Shown here: positions 45,624 through 55,412 of the stretch, one piece after another
Layout of the letters: every line of letters begins with the position of its first letter
Numbering within the stretch: the stretch's first letter is position 1
DNA from: Spinacia oleracea
Lineage: Eukaryota; Streptophyta; Magnoliopsida; Caryophyllales; Amaranthaceae
Length of the DNA: 64,000 nt
Direction of reading: 5' to 3'
Assembly (NCBI RefSeq): GCF_020520425.1
Contig: NC_079487.1
Coordinates: forward strand, 48,615,219 to 48,679,218
Notes under the pieces: generated by a model
Database searches by the model: none
Told to the model about the DNA's origin: nothing
Seen by the model: the letters and a program-made list of their open reading frames with translations, nothing else
Made by a program: the position numbers and the translations under genes

Positions 45624-46041
45624 TGATGAGCAACATTTATGTCGCTCTTAGCTTAGGATTTTAGTTCATTTCATTAGCATTTTATTATTAATTTTCCTTA
45701 GTTTTATCGTTTTTTAGTTCGTTTATCGCATTTTTGCATTAATCGTAAAATTTTCTCGTCTTGCGCATATTTTAGTCGTTTTTGCTCTAAACGTGTCTTT
45801 TGTGCGCATTCTCATTGCGTAAGAGTCGTTTTGAGTATTAGCAATGAGAATGCGCACAAAATACGCGTTTAGAGTAAAAACGACTAAAATATGCGCAAGA
45901 CGAGAAAATGTTACGATTAATGCAAAAATGCGATAAACGAACTAAAAAACGATAAAACTAAGGAAAAATAATAATAATAATAAAATGCTAATGAAATGAA
46001 CTAAAATCCTAAGCTAAGAGCGACATAAATTTCAATCATCA
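45624..46041. repeat. Head-to-head LTR-start palindrome at right terminus
   Basis: 45624-45842 is the LTR start in direct orientation; 45843-46041 is about 199 bp of the same sequence inverted. The arms pair almost perfectly around a loop of about 22-26 bases near 45817-45842. The outer end reads ATCATCA. The terminal ten bases of the inverted arm differ from the direct arm (TGATGATTGAAATTT against TGATGAGCAACATTT). Confidence 0.9.
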
Positions 46042-46046
46042 GCGGC
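46042..46046. repeat. Right target duplication GCGGC
   Basis: Matches 40293-40297 exactly and abuts the inverted LTR end. Confidence 0.9.
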
Positions 46047-46193
46047 TTCAGGCATCGCCTCTTCCAGGACATACTCCTTTTCTTCCTGCATAAGAACTAT
46101 TTGCAAGTTCCTTTGCCAGTCAAGGAAGTTTTTCCCGTTCAACTTCTCCTTTTCGAGAACTGATCGGATGTTGAATGAATTGTTGTTTGCCAT

Positions 46194-49100
46194 AGTAAAA
46201 ACTACAATCGAAAAGAATAAACAAATAAATAACCATTCACAGTTTCTCTTAATAAACTTAAATTCTAGCAAACATGCATAATTTATCATTTATTAAGCAT
46301 TTTATTCAAGTTATGTGTTCCGGCAGGTGTGAATAAAATGATTCCAAGATCCTTAAATCATTGAATAATTAAGTACTTTATGTATTTAGACTCAATTCTA
46401 AAATATTTTAGGTAAGCAAAGCCTTTGCTAATAGTCTAGAAACTACTCTTGGTTGATAGGTACGTCTAAGAACTTATTAGGTAAACCTATCTCATTTTCC
46501 ACGACATAAAAGGACTCCTTATATCGTTGAGTTTCACCAAAGCTAACATGTACTCACAATTATTTGTGTACCTTACCCCTTTAGGATCAATAAGTAACAC
46601 CTCGCTTAGGCGGAAAACTATTACTAAGATTGATGTAAAGGTTTATCCAAGTAAGTGTTATTTTGGCATGGCACCTTTCAACTCAATTTTTAAAGTTTGG
46701 AACTTAAGGCCTTACTATGTTGGTTAGATTTTAAGTGAACTAAAATCCTTAATCATGCAACATAATCAAGCCACAATCTCATGCATAATTAAGACAAATT
46801 TAAAGCAATAAATAACTTAAAACATGCATAAGATATAATTGTGATCTAGTATGGCCCGACTTCATCATGAAGCTTCAACTTCAAACTCCGTCTTGAAAAT
46901 GGATTGGAAACTCCGTCTTGAATTTCACCATGGGAGGCGCCATTTTCTTCAAAATAGGATAAGCTATAATTTAAACTTATTACAACTTTTTGATGGTACG
47001 CAGACCATATTTAAATTAAAAACTTTGGTGCATTAGACCAATTTTACATTCAAATTAATGGTACGCAGACCATATTTTCTATCCTATTTGGGCCATACTA
47101 GTCACTTTCAATAACGTGCAAAACAGTACATATACAATATATACCATTCACCCATTCATTTATCAATGAATGGCCCACATAGCTGGTTAGTAGAACATAT
47201 TATGCATCACATAAATATTTGCAGCAATTAATCAAGGCTTCCAATAATCTACCAATTATTCAATCCTGATTAATTCTAATCAAGTTGTTTTAACCTTAAA
47301 GGAATGTAGACCTAATCAAGAGTTTATGACTAAAAGCTCCCACTTAAACCAATAAATTTACATGCTTTACTAATTTTAAACATAAAATTGTATTTCCTAG
47401 TCTAACCGGAAACATACAAATTTAATTAAAATTTAAAGCTCATATAAATTAATAATTGAATCCTTTAATTTATTTTTCAGTTGAATTAAATAAATAAATT
47501 TAAATTTATGCAAGGTTTTAATTTTAGTAAAATATTTAGTATAAATGAAAATTTATAATAATTAGATTATTCAAAATTAAATTCCGAGTAAAAAATTTAA
47601 ATTACGAATTTTAAAGTTAATTAAAATCGTTTCCGAACTGAAAATTCAAAATTAAATTTAAAGCGCATCAATCGGATCAAGACGAGGCACATGGGCTTGC
47701 GCCCATGCCCCGTCGAGTGCCCGTGGCAGCAACGCCCCTCGACTGATCGCATAGCAAGGCAATGCACGAGCAGGCCACACGCATACGCAGCCAGCCCAGC
47801 CACGCATGCGCGCAACTCGCTCGCTCGACGCGTTCTGGTCTGCTAGCTGGCAAAGGCAGCTCGCGCTGTGGCGCAGCATCCGTCGCTGCCCACACGCGTC
47901 TGCTTGCTATGTGTTGCTTGCTTGCTCGGCGAGGCAGCGCGCTGGGCGAGCGTGCTTGCTGCCCGCCCTGCGGCCTCGGCTCGCCTGTGCCTTGCCTCAT
48001 CGCCCATGGTTCGCAGCTCACACGCCCATGCAGCCCTTGCCTTGCGCGCATGCCACGCTCGTTGCTCGTTGCATTAGTATCGCATGGGCGACGAGCTCCC
48101 TTGCTCGTCGTCGCATGCCCGCACTATACAACACCCCTTAAGGGTAACACGTAGCTTCCATTTCTTTGTGCGTGCAACATTCATGAGCGAATTATATAAA
48201 AATTAAAACTTTTTAATTGAAATTTATAGACAAATTAATAAATCATATTACTTTCATAAATTTAGGGCGAAAATTCGAAAATTTATTATTCAATTAATTT
48301 CCGATTATCATGGATTCAAATCTAAGTCATAAAAATTTAAAATTTATCAAAATTAACAATTTTTATGGTGGTTTTTAATCATGGATACCTAATTAAATCG
48401 TCAATTAATTATGAAAATCAAATCAAATTCTAAATTATTCCAATTTCAACAAATTAATTACAATTAGGAAATTTTGGTATTTACTACCTTTAAAATACAC
48501 CACTTTTGTATTTACGACCTTATCAAATTTTTATTTTAAATTAATACCTTAAACTTCCAGATTTTCTTTATTTACTACCACTTTACAGTTTTCCCATTTT
48601 AAAATTAAGTTATCTCTTTCGTTTCTTAATCGTTTAAAGTGATTCGAAATTCATTATTTTCCTTTTTCTATAGGGATTTCATTGAGAATGTCATTTCAAA
48701 AAAATTCGTTTGATAATTCATAAATATTTTAAAATTTTAAAAATAATATTTAATTTGTTTAAACTTTTACGAAATGTTAAAAGGTAAGATCCCTGTGGAA
48801 TCCTTACATATAAATGAGAAGAATGAGCTTTGAATCACTTAAAATGATTAAGAAACGAAAGAGATATCTCAATTTTAAGATGAGAAAACTGTAAAATGGT
48901 AGTGAATACAAAAAAAATGGAACTTTAAGGTAGTAATTTAAAATAAAATTTTCATAAGGTAGTAAATACAAAAGTGGTGTATTTTTAAGGTAGTAAATAC
49001 CAAAAAATCCTTACAATTACAATTACAAATTAGGTTGTATAATTAACAAGCTTAGGCATTCAATTTGTTAAACATATACAGTAGGTCAATCAAAAACTCA

Positions 49101-49462
49101 AGATTTAACAACAAGAAGCGCAAATATTTTAACTTTTAGCATCTTAAAAAAATACAAATTTTGCGTTCGAAAAAACTAAAACCTCCGAAAAGTCATAGTT
49201 AGGCTTCGAATTTGGGAATTCTATGTTCGGCCGAAAAATAGTAATTTTTTCAAAATTTTAGAATGCCTTTTACATACGGAATTGACACAAAAATCACTCG
49301 ATTCCGTTGAAAAACGAAGAAACTGCCGAAAAACTGCGAACATATAATTAAATAATCGCAAATTTGCAATTAATTACAATTACGAAACTAATCACCCCTT
49401 TTAATTCTTTGCAAATTTATAAAATTTAACCATGTTAACTAATTATTATGGAATTAATTATA
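46194..49462. other. Long 5' leader of the first copia element
   Basis: Untranslated region between primer-binding site and gag. It contains a GC-rich block (47680-48140) whose open frames are Ala/Arg-rich shadows of the base composition, and the MITE at 48467-49010. It matches 60300-63050 of the second element for most of its length. Confidence 0.7.
48467..49010. mobile_element. Mutator-type MITE with 9-bp target duplication
   Basis: Terminal inverted repeats of about 200 bp start GGAAATTTTGGTATTTACTA on the left and GGATTTTTTGGTATTTACTA on the right (reverse). A perfect 9-bp repeat TTACAATTA lies at 48458-48466 and 49011-49019. TATTTACTACC boxes recur along each arm. No coding sequence. 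Confidence 0.88.
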
Positions 49463-49477
49463 GGCTCGTGATACCAC
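49463..49477 (-). promoter_or_regulatory. Primer-binding site of the first copia element
   Basis: On the minus strand, just after the LTR, GTGGTATCACGAGCC resembles the initiator tRNA-Met site (TGGTATCAGAGCC) with one extra base. The same site recurs at 63050-63064. Confidence 0.75.
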
Positions 49478-50852
49478 TGTTAGGTTATGATACATATAAC
49501 TGAATATAATCATGCGGAAAAACCATAAAGCCAGGAATCCAAATTAATTGCCACATAACAATTAGCATAATTTAGGAAACATACACTTTGTAGCGTGCCC
49601 TCCCTAGCTGCGCCCGAACCGAACAAGAACAAGCCTAGGACTCCAAATGTCGTCCCTCCGTAGATAGTCCACAGCACGCTCGGAACCGCCTTAGATTTAA
49701 TTAATTAGAATTGCACCTAAGGTTCTATGTAATTTTCGGATTTTATAGCAAACAAAAATCTGAGTTTTAAGCCTAAAACTTGAATGAATACTTGTATTAC
49801 TCGTTCTCAATTGTGAAATATGATCACCTATTTATAGGGTAAGGAAATCGGATATTAGAATCCTACTAGGAATCAATTTAGCCAATCTGATTTTAACTTA
49901 AATTCAATCACTTAATTTCTAGTAGATTTAGGAAAGTAATCTAAACCAATCCTAATCGATCAAGGCTTCCTACACAAACACAAACACACACGCACAGCAG
50001 CCCACGAAGGGCGCCGTGCGCGTGCGCGCTGAGGCATGGCCCAGCAGCTGCTCGCAGCCCACGAAGTGTGCGCCAGCTCGCTGGCCTGGCCTTGCTTCGT
50101 GCTTGGCTAGGCCTGCTTGCTTGGTCGCAGTGGGCTGCCCCCATGTGTTTGCTTGTGCGCACGGGCTTCGCTAGGCGCGGGCCTAGTTCCGTGCTGGGCC
50201 TTGCGTCTAGCAAGCTCGTCCGATGTTTATTTCGTACGTCGCGCTTCCGATTAATTTTCCGATTCCGGAATTCATTTCCGATTCGAACAATATTTAATAT
50301 TTCCGATTCCGGAATAAATTTCCGTTTCTGGAATTATTTTTCGATTCTGATAATATTTCAAATTCCGAAAATATTTCCGCTTCCGGCAATATTTCAGATT
50401 CCGGCAATATTTTCATTCCCGATAATATTTTCCGATACGTACAATGTTTCCGTTTCCGGCAACATCTACGATTTTGATAATACTTATATTTCCGATACGA
50501 TCCATATTTCCGTTTCCGGCAATATCATCGTTTCCGGAGTATTCATTATTTTCCTTTGACGATCTCAGATCCCACTGGAACCAAGATCCGTCGATTCCGA
50601 ATATCCATAGATGGAGTATTTAATTCCATTAAATACTTGATCCGTTTACGTACTATTTGTGTGACCCTACGGGTTCAGTCAAGAGTAAGCTGTGGATTAA
50701 TATTATTAATTCCACTTGAACTGAAGCGGCCTCTAGCTAGGCATACAGTTCACTTGATCTCACTGAATTATTAACTTGTATAATTAATACTGAACCGCTT
50801 TATTAGACTTACCATTAAATGCATACTTGGACTAAGGGCATTATTTCCTTCA
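49478..50852 (-). repeat. 5' LTR of the first copia element
   Basis: Starts TGTTAGG at 49478 and ends ATTTCCTTCA at 50852 on the plus strand. It is 75 bp shorter than its partner, mainly through indels in the GC-rich block and in the field of ATATTTCCG units. Confidence 0.92.
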
Positions 50853-51045
50853 CGTTCTTGGTATGAGCATCATCATCGGTAGAGATGACGAACTCAATCT
50901 CATTACCGTCACCAAGGCCGCGTAAACCCTCAGATCGGATGAAAGATTGGTGGACGAAGAGATCTTTGCCGCCTTAATTGGGGGTGATGAAACCAAATTA
51001 AGCCCTTAGTGTCCCCACTTGACTGACCCCTTCAACCTCTCCCTG
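50853..51045 (-). pseudogene. Cold-shock-domain protein pseudogene, main part
   Basis: The minus strand encodes a degenerate plant cold-shock domain. An ERLKGSVKW-like start lies near 51030-51000, then after an indel FGFITPN, a stop codon, GGKDLFVHQSFIRSEG, LGDGNEIEFVIS and DDDAHTKN. The nucleic-acid-binding motifs FGFI and LFVHQ are visible, and the order and spacing match plant cold-shock (GRP2-type) proteins. The copia element at 34165-50852 splits it in the codon after TKN; the rest is at 34144-34164. An in-frame TAA follows ITPN, and at least one frameshift lies upstream. It is single-exon here, so it could be a processed pseudogene or a decayed intronless gene. Confidence 0.75.
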
Positions 51046-52227
51046 TCTTGCTCCTCCACTTTTCCGGCCTCTCAATTTTTTTTGTATTTTCTCTCTCCAA
51101 AATGTAGATAAATTTTATAGTAGGGGTGTGGATCTAAAGAGTAAATGTAGGTTATGGGAAGGAGTACCATACTGACATCGATTTGTCTTTTTGTGCCACG
51201 ATAGATTTCGTATGATCCACGAAGTCGTTCTAGTTTTCGTATGTGTCTTTAAATTGTTGTTAAGCATTTTAAGCAGGTTAGCAAGTTACTTAGTAGGTAT
51301 TTTTGTGGGATAGAGCTATATTTGTTGTTTCATTTTGGTGTTTTCTCTAGGTTTACTTTTGGATTTGTGTTTAGCTGATATACATCATGATTTGTTCACA
51401 ATTTTTGATAGTTTACTCTTTAAATGCACTTTTAAACCTCTTTTGGAGGTACTTATGACTTATTCTTCCCCTCTCTCTCCAACAAAGAACACAAAAAAGA
51501 GGACAGGATGTCCTCAGAGCCCTAAATACATAAATTATCCTTATTCCTTAGAATGCCTCTCTTTCTTGAAACACATATTAGAAGTTGTTCAAGATATTAT
51601 TTGTTTCACAGTTCTTGTAGCTGCCATGGTTTTCGTACAACTCTGGTTTCTTTTGCATATCTCAATTTTTTCTTGGGCGTGTGTTGGTGTGTGTGTGTGT
51701 GTGGGGGGGGGGGGGGGGTTGTGGTTTGCTAGGCATTCCTATTTTAAGCATTTCTGTGCTAGTTAAATTTCGGTCAATGCTTATTTGACAAAAATGCCTT
51801 TTTTTATCTGGTCCGTTGTTCTATTTGGTTTGCTTTTCAACCTGTTCTCACTTCTTTTGTTGTTTAGTTTTTGTGGTTCTGTGCATAATTTATTCTCCAT
51901 TCTTGTTTCAGTAGTTTACATTATCCCTTTTTTAATTTGTTGCTGCTGTGGATTATTATGTGTTTTGTATATAATTGCTTTCAAATTTGAGTTTGACGTA
52001 TCTGACATTAGAATCCTCTGTTGGTGTTATGTTGCATTATGTATTTTTTGTGTAAATAGTTATGTTGCATCAACAGGAGTTTTTTTGTGTTAAAGTTTTG
52101 TTATTTTGATTTTTCTTGTACCAGGACGAAAGTAATTATGCTCATGTTTGTGGTGTTTGTGTGTGACCATTAACCATAGGTTTCTGGTGTTAAATTCTTG
52201 AAGTGAATGTTATATTTTTTTGTAGGA
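51046..52227. other. Region upstream of the CACTA transposase
   Basis: It includes GT and G microsatellites at 51688-51720 and T-rich sequence with short open frames of biased composition. An intron seems to end at 52225 (TTTTTTGTAG). I did not find a CACTA terminus. No supported gene. Confidence 0.45.
51688..51720. repeat. (GT)n-(G)n microsatellite
   Basis: A run of GT dinucleotides followed by about 17 G. Its length may be unreliable in assembly. Confidence 0.85.
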
Positions 52228-53894
52228 ATGGATACTAGTTGGATAGACTTACGGAAAGGGGATGTTGGTTATTATAATGGTTGCATGAAATTTTTAGAGG
52301 TTGCTAAGGAGACTCTTTTAGAGGGAATGACTCGATGTTCATGTAATAAATGCAAGTTGAATAACTCATATCCCTTAGAAGATGTGGGAGGACACATTTT
52401 ATTTTACGGTTTTTATAAGAACTATAGACAATGGATTTTCCATTGTAAAGGTGAATAGAGTAATACCTTAGATATCCCTAGTGATCAAACAAAGGTAGTA
52501 GGTCTAGATGTTATGAATGGGTTACTAAGAGCAGCTTTTAGGGTTGACAATAGTGCACAACCCACCAACGAACCCCAAGACCCATCATTTAGTGAAGCAA
52601 ATTTTGCAGATGATGATTCTTATAACATGCATGAAAAGTTCAATTTTGATTGTGAGGAAGGTGATGAATTTCCATCAACCATCACCAATGAAGAAGAAGC
52701 GAAGTATAAACGACTTAGGGAAGCTTCTGATGAGGGTTTATATGAGGGGTGTACAACTTTCTCAAAGTTGTCATTTTTATTGCACTTGTTTTATCTCAAG
52801 TGTATGTTCCATTGGTCTGCCGCATCATTTAATAAGTTGCTTGAGCTTCTATTAGACGCATTTCCTAATATTAAAGAGTTTCCATCGTCGTATTATGAAG
52901 GCATGAAGATAATAAAGGATTTGGGTTTGGGTTACGAGAAAATCCATGCATGTCCAAATGATTGCATGTTATATTGGGGTGAATTTGCTGAAAAGAGTGA
53001 GTGTCATATCTGTCACACATCAAGGTGGAAAAATGTGAAAGAAAATGAGGGTGATATAAGTGAGAATGTTAAAGAAACACGTAAGAAGGGCGTTCCAGCT
53101 AAAGTAATGCGGTATTTTCCTCTCATCCCTAGACTAAAGAGGCTTTACATGTCTTCTAAAACAGCAGAGGACATGAGATGGCATTTTGACCGCAAGGATG
53201 AGAAGATCATAAGTCACCCGGCAGATGGTGAAGCTTGGAAAAACTTTGATCAAAGATATGAGCAATTCTCCAAAGACCCTCGTGGTGTTAGATTGGGTTT
53301 AGCAAGTGATGGTTTTAATCCATATCGTTTGATGAATACTAGTTAAAGTACATGTCCAGTTATCCTGATTCCTTATAATTTTCCACCATGGCTTTGTATG
53401 AAGTCAACGTCATTCATTTTGTCTTTGATCATTCTTGGTAAGTTTGTTCCCGTTATGGATATTAATGTGTATTTGCAACCACTAATACATGAGTTAAAAT
53501 TGTTGTGTGAAGGTGTAGATGCCTTTGATGCTCATAGTGGAAAACGTTTTAAAATGCGAGCAGCCTTACACTCCACTATAAATGACTTTCCGGCATATGC
53601 TATGTTGTCGGGTCGGAGTACGCGAGGTTATAAAGCTTGCCCTTCTTGTGCTGATTCTGGTTGTGCATATAGTTTTGGTGGTAAAATTTTCTACTCTGTA
53701 GCTCGAAAATGGTTACCAATTGATCATCCTTATCGTTCTCAAGCAAGCTTATTTGATGGGGAAGAGAAATATGATCTTGCTCCGGTTCCTGTAAGCGGGA
53801 CTGAAGTTTTGAAGCAACAAGAAAAAGTTAAGTATGTTTATGGAAAGTCAAAAAGTGTTCCTAAAAAAAGAGGGAGACAACAAGATGATGAAAT

Positions 53895-53946
<52 letters not shown>

Positions 53947-54004
53947 GTCATTTTGTGGAAAAAGAAAAGTAAACTTTTTGAATTAGAATATTGGGAACAT
54001 AATC
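52228..54004 (+). pseudogene. CACTA (En/Spm, TNP2-like) transposase, truncated
   Basis: Residues from the ATG 52228 show the transposase-associated N-terminal domain (MDTSWIDLRKGDVGYYNG, CSCNKCKL). The TNP2/Transposase_21 core follows: FNKLLELLLDAFPN, YEKIHACPNDCMLYW, ECHICHTSRW, KVMRYFPLIPRLKRLYMS, HPADGEAWKNFD, and after 53398 KRFKMRAALHSTINDFPAYAMLSG. All parts share one frame. It is broken by TAG at 52456-52458 and TAA at 53344-53346 and is cut at 54004 by the next copia element. A poly-Asp run sits near the cut. The catalytic remainder should lie beyond the window, after the second LTR. Confidence 0.88.
53896..53945. repeat. (GAT)n microsatellite, poly-Asp coding
   Basis: About 15 GAT repeats in frame with the CACTA transposase, encoding a run of Asp. 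Confidence 0.9.
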
Positions 54005-55394
54005 TGTTAGGTTATGATACATATGACAATTCATAAATCATGCGGGAAAACCATAAACCCAGGATTACATATTATTTACACATAATCATATAGCATAATT
54101 TAGATGCATACTCTTTGTTGCGTGCCCTCCCTAGCTGCGCCCGAACCGAACAAGAACAAGTCTTTAGGACTCCAAGTGTCGTCCCTCCGTAGATAGTCCA
54201 CAGCACGTCCGGATCCGCCTTAAGATTGACCAACTAGAATCGCCCTTAAGGTACTAGAATTTTCGGCACTTTTGAGCAAGATGTGTGGCTGAATTTTTCT
54301 CTCAAAAACTCACTTTGAATACTTTGAAACTTGTTATAAATTGTGAGCCCTAGCCTCATATTTATAGGGGTATGGAAAGGGAATCGAAATCCTATTCAGA
54401 TACAAATTAATTAAACCTAGAATCCTACAAGAACTCTAATTTAATTAATTTATCAAATAGAATTAGGAATTTAATCACTAACCGAACTCTGCATGTTTTA
54501 GGAAACGTGCACGAACACAAACACTTGCACACACACGCACGGCAGCCACGATGGGCCCCCATGCGTGCGCGCGAGCAGCAGCCCACGCAGCGCCCGCGCG
54601 CGCTGCGCGCTGTGCGCGCTGTGCAGCCTGCTGGGCCTGGCCTTGCGCTGGGCCTGGCGTGGCTGTTTGTGCGGCGCGCTTGGCTTGCTGGGCGATGGCC
54701 TGGCTTCGTGCTGGGCCTCGTCCGGCAGGCCTCGTCCGATGCTTATTCGTACGATGCGCTTCCGATTAAATTTTCCGATTCCGGAATTCATTTCCGATAC
54801 GAACAATATTTAATATTTTCGATTCCGGAATTAATTTCCGTTTCGAACAAATATTTAATATTTCCGTTTCCGGAATTATTTTCCGATTCCGGTAATATTT
54901 CCGATTCTGACAATATTTCCGTTTCCGGCAATATTTCCGATTCTGGCAATATTTCCATTTCCGATAATATTTTCCGATACGTACCTTGTTTCCGTTTCCG
55001 GCAACATCTACGACTTGGATAATATTTATATTTCCGATACGATCCATATTTCCGTTTCCGGCAATATCATCGTTTCCGGAGTATTCATTTCTTGCCTGTG
55101 ACGATCTTAGCTCCCACTGAAACCAAGATCCGTCAGTTCCGAATATTCATAGATGGAGTATTTAATGCCATTAAATACTTGATCCGTTTACGTACTATTT
55201 GTGTGACCCTACGGGTTCAGTCAAGAGTAAGCTGTGGATTAATATCATTAATTCCACTTGAACTGAAGCGGCCTCTAGCTAGGCATTCAGCTCACTTGAT
55301 CTCACTGAATTATTAACTTGTTAATTAATACTGAACCGCATTTATTAGACTTAACATAGAATGCATACTTGGACCAAGGGCATTATTTCCTTCA
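54005..55394 (-). repeat. 3' LTR of the young copia element
   Basis: 1,390 bp, TGTTAGG ... CCTTCA on the plus strand. It contains a GC-rich block (54540-54740) and the field of ATATTTCCG units. Its short open frames recur at +9,060 because the LTR is repeated; they are not genes. Confidence 0.95.
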
Positions 55395-55412
55395 GTCTCC
55401 CACTTGTCCTTA
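55395..55412 (-). promoter_or_regulatory. Polypurine tract of the young copia element
   Basis: GGACAAGTGGGAGAC on the minus strand directly next to the LTR, same as at 35615. Confidence 0.75.

Larger units (their letters stand above)
40298..46041 (+). mobile_element. tRNA-Asp-primed LTR element with inverted right end
   Basis: 5' LTR 40298-42303 (TGATGAG ... TTATCA), primer-binding site 42307-42323, one open frame, a polypurine tract (GCTTGGGGGAGTT, 45611-45623), then LTR start sequence 45624-45842. Instead of the rest of the LTR, an inverted copy of the LTR start follows (45843-46041). The perfect GCGGC duplication proves where the insertion ends. No protease, integrase or reverse transcriptase is encoded, so it is non-autonomous. 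The primer site and the tract next to GAGGACAAGCAAAG suggest an Athila/Tat-related Ty3 lineage (inference). Confidence 0.85.
36485..46193 (-). pseudogene. Copia gag-pol, interrupted and frameshifted
   Basis: Gag starts at the ATG 46193 (MANNNSFNIRSVLEKEKLNG), runs to the insertion at 46042 and resumes in frame at 40292. Then follow the zinc knuckle (CFYCKKKGHWKRDC), protease (WVLDTGCGSHLC), integrase (HTDVCGPM, DDFSRYGYVY, LRSDRGGEY), reverse transcriptase (YVDD at 37468-37457) and RNase H (YTDASF, EADYIAA, YCDNNGA), ending at 36485. Lesions I can see: the 5.7-kb insertion, a one-base loss near 40026, a stop at 38192-38190, another near 38041, a frameshift near 37922, a stop in the reverse transcriptase near 37664, and a frameshift near 37580. 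It cannot make a functional polyprotein. Confidence 0.9.
34165..50852 (-). mobile_element. Ty1-copia retrotransposon with nested insertions
   Basis: LTRs at 34165-35614 and 49478-50852 enclose gag-pol on the minus strand. The order protease, integrase, reverse transcriptase, RNase H marks Ty1-copia. Flanking 5-mers are agttc (34160-34164) and cgttc (50853-50857), identical at four of five positions, consistent with an old 5-bp target duplication. The element contains an LTR-type insertion at 40298-46041 and a MITE at 48467-49010. LTR divergence, with several indels, and a broken pol indicate a fairly old insertion. Confidence 0.92.

Noticed and set aside
47621..48154. Several overlapping Ala/Arg/Cys-rich open frames on both strands
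   Set aside because: They lie in a GC-rich block of the copia leader. All frames are open because stop codons are rare there, and no domain is visible.
51335..52093. Hydrophobic open frames upstream of the CACTA gene
   Set aside because: The sequence is T-rich, which makes Phe/Leu-rich frames by composition. No conserved motif or splice support was found.
54498..54806. A 102-aa minus frame repeated exactly at 63558-63866
   Set aside because: It is the GC-rich block of the LTR. The repeat reflects the two LTRs, not two genes.
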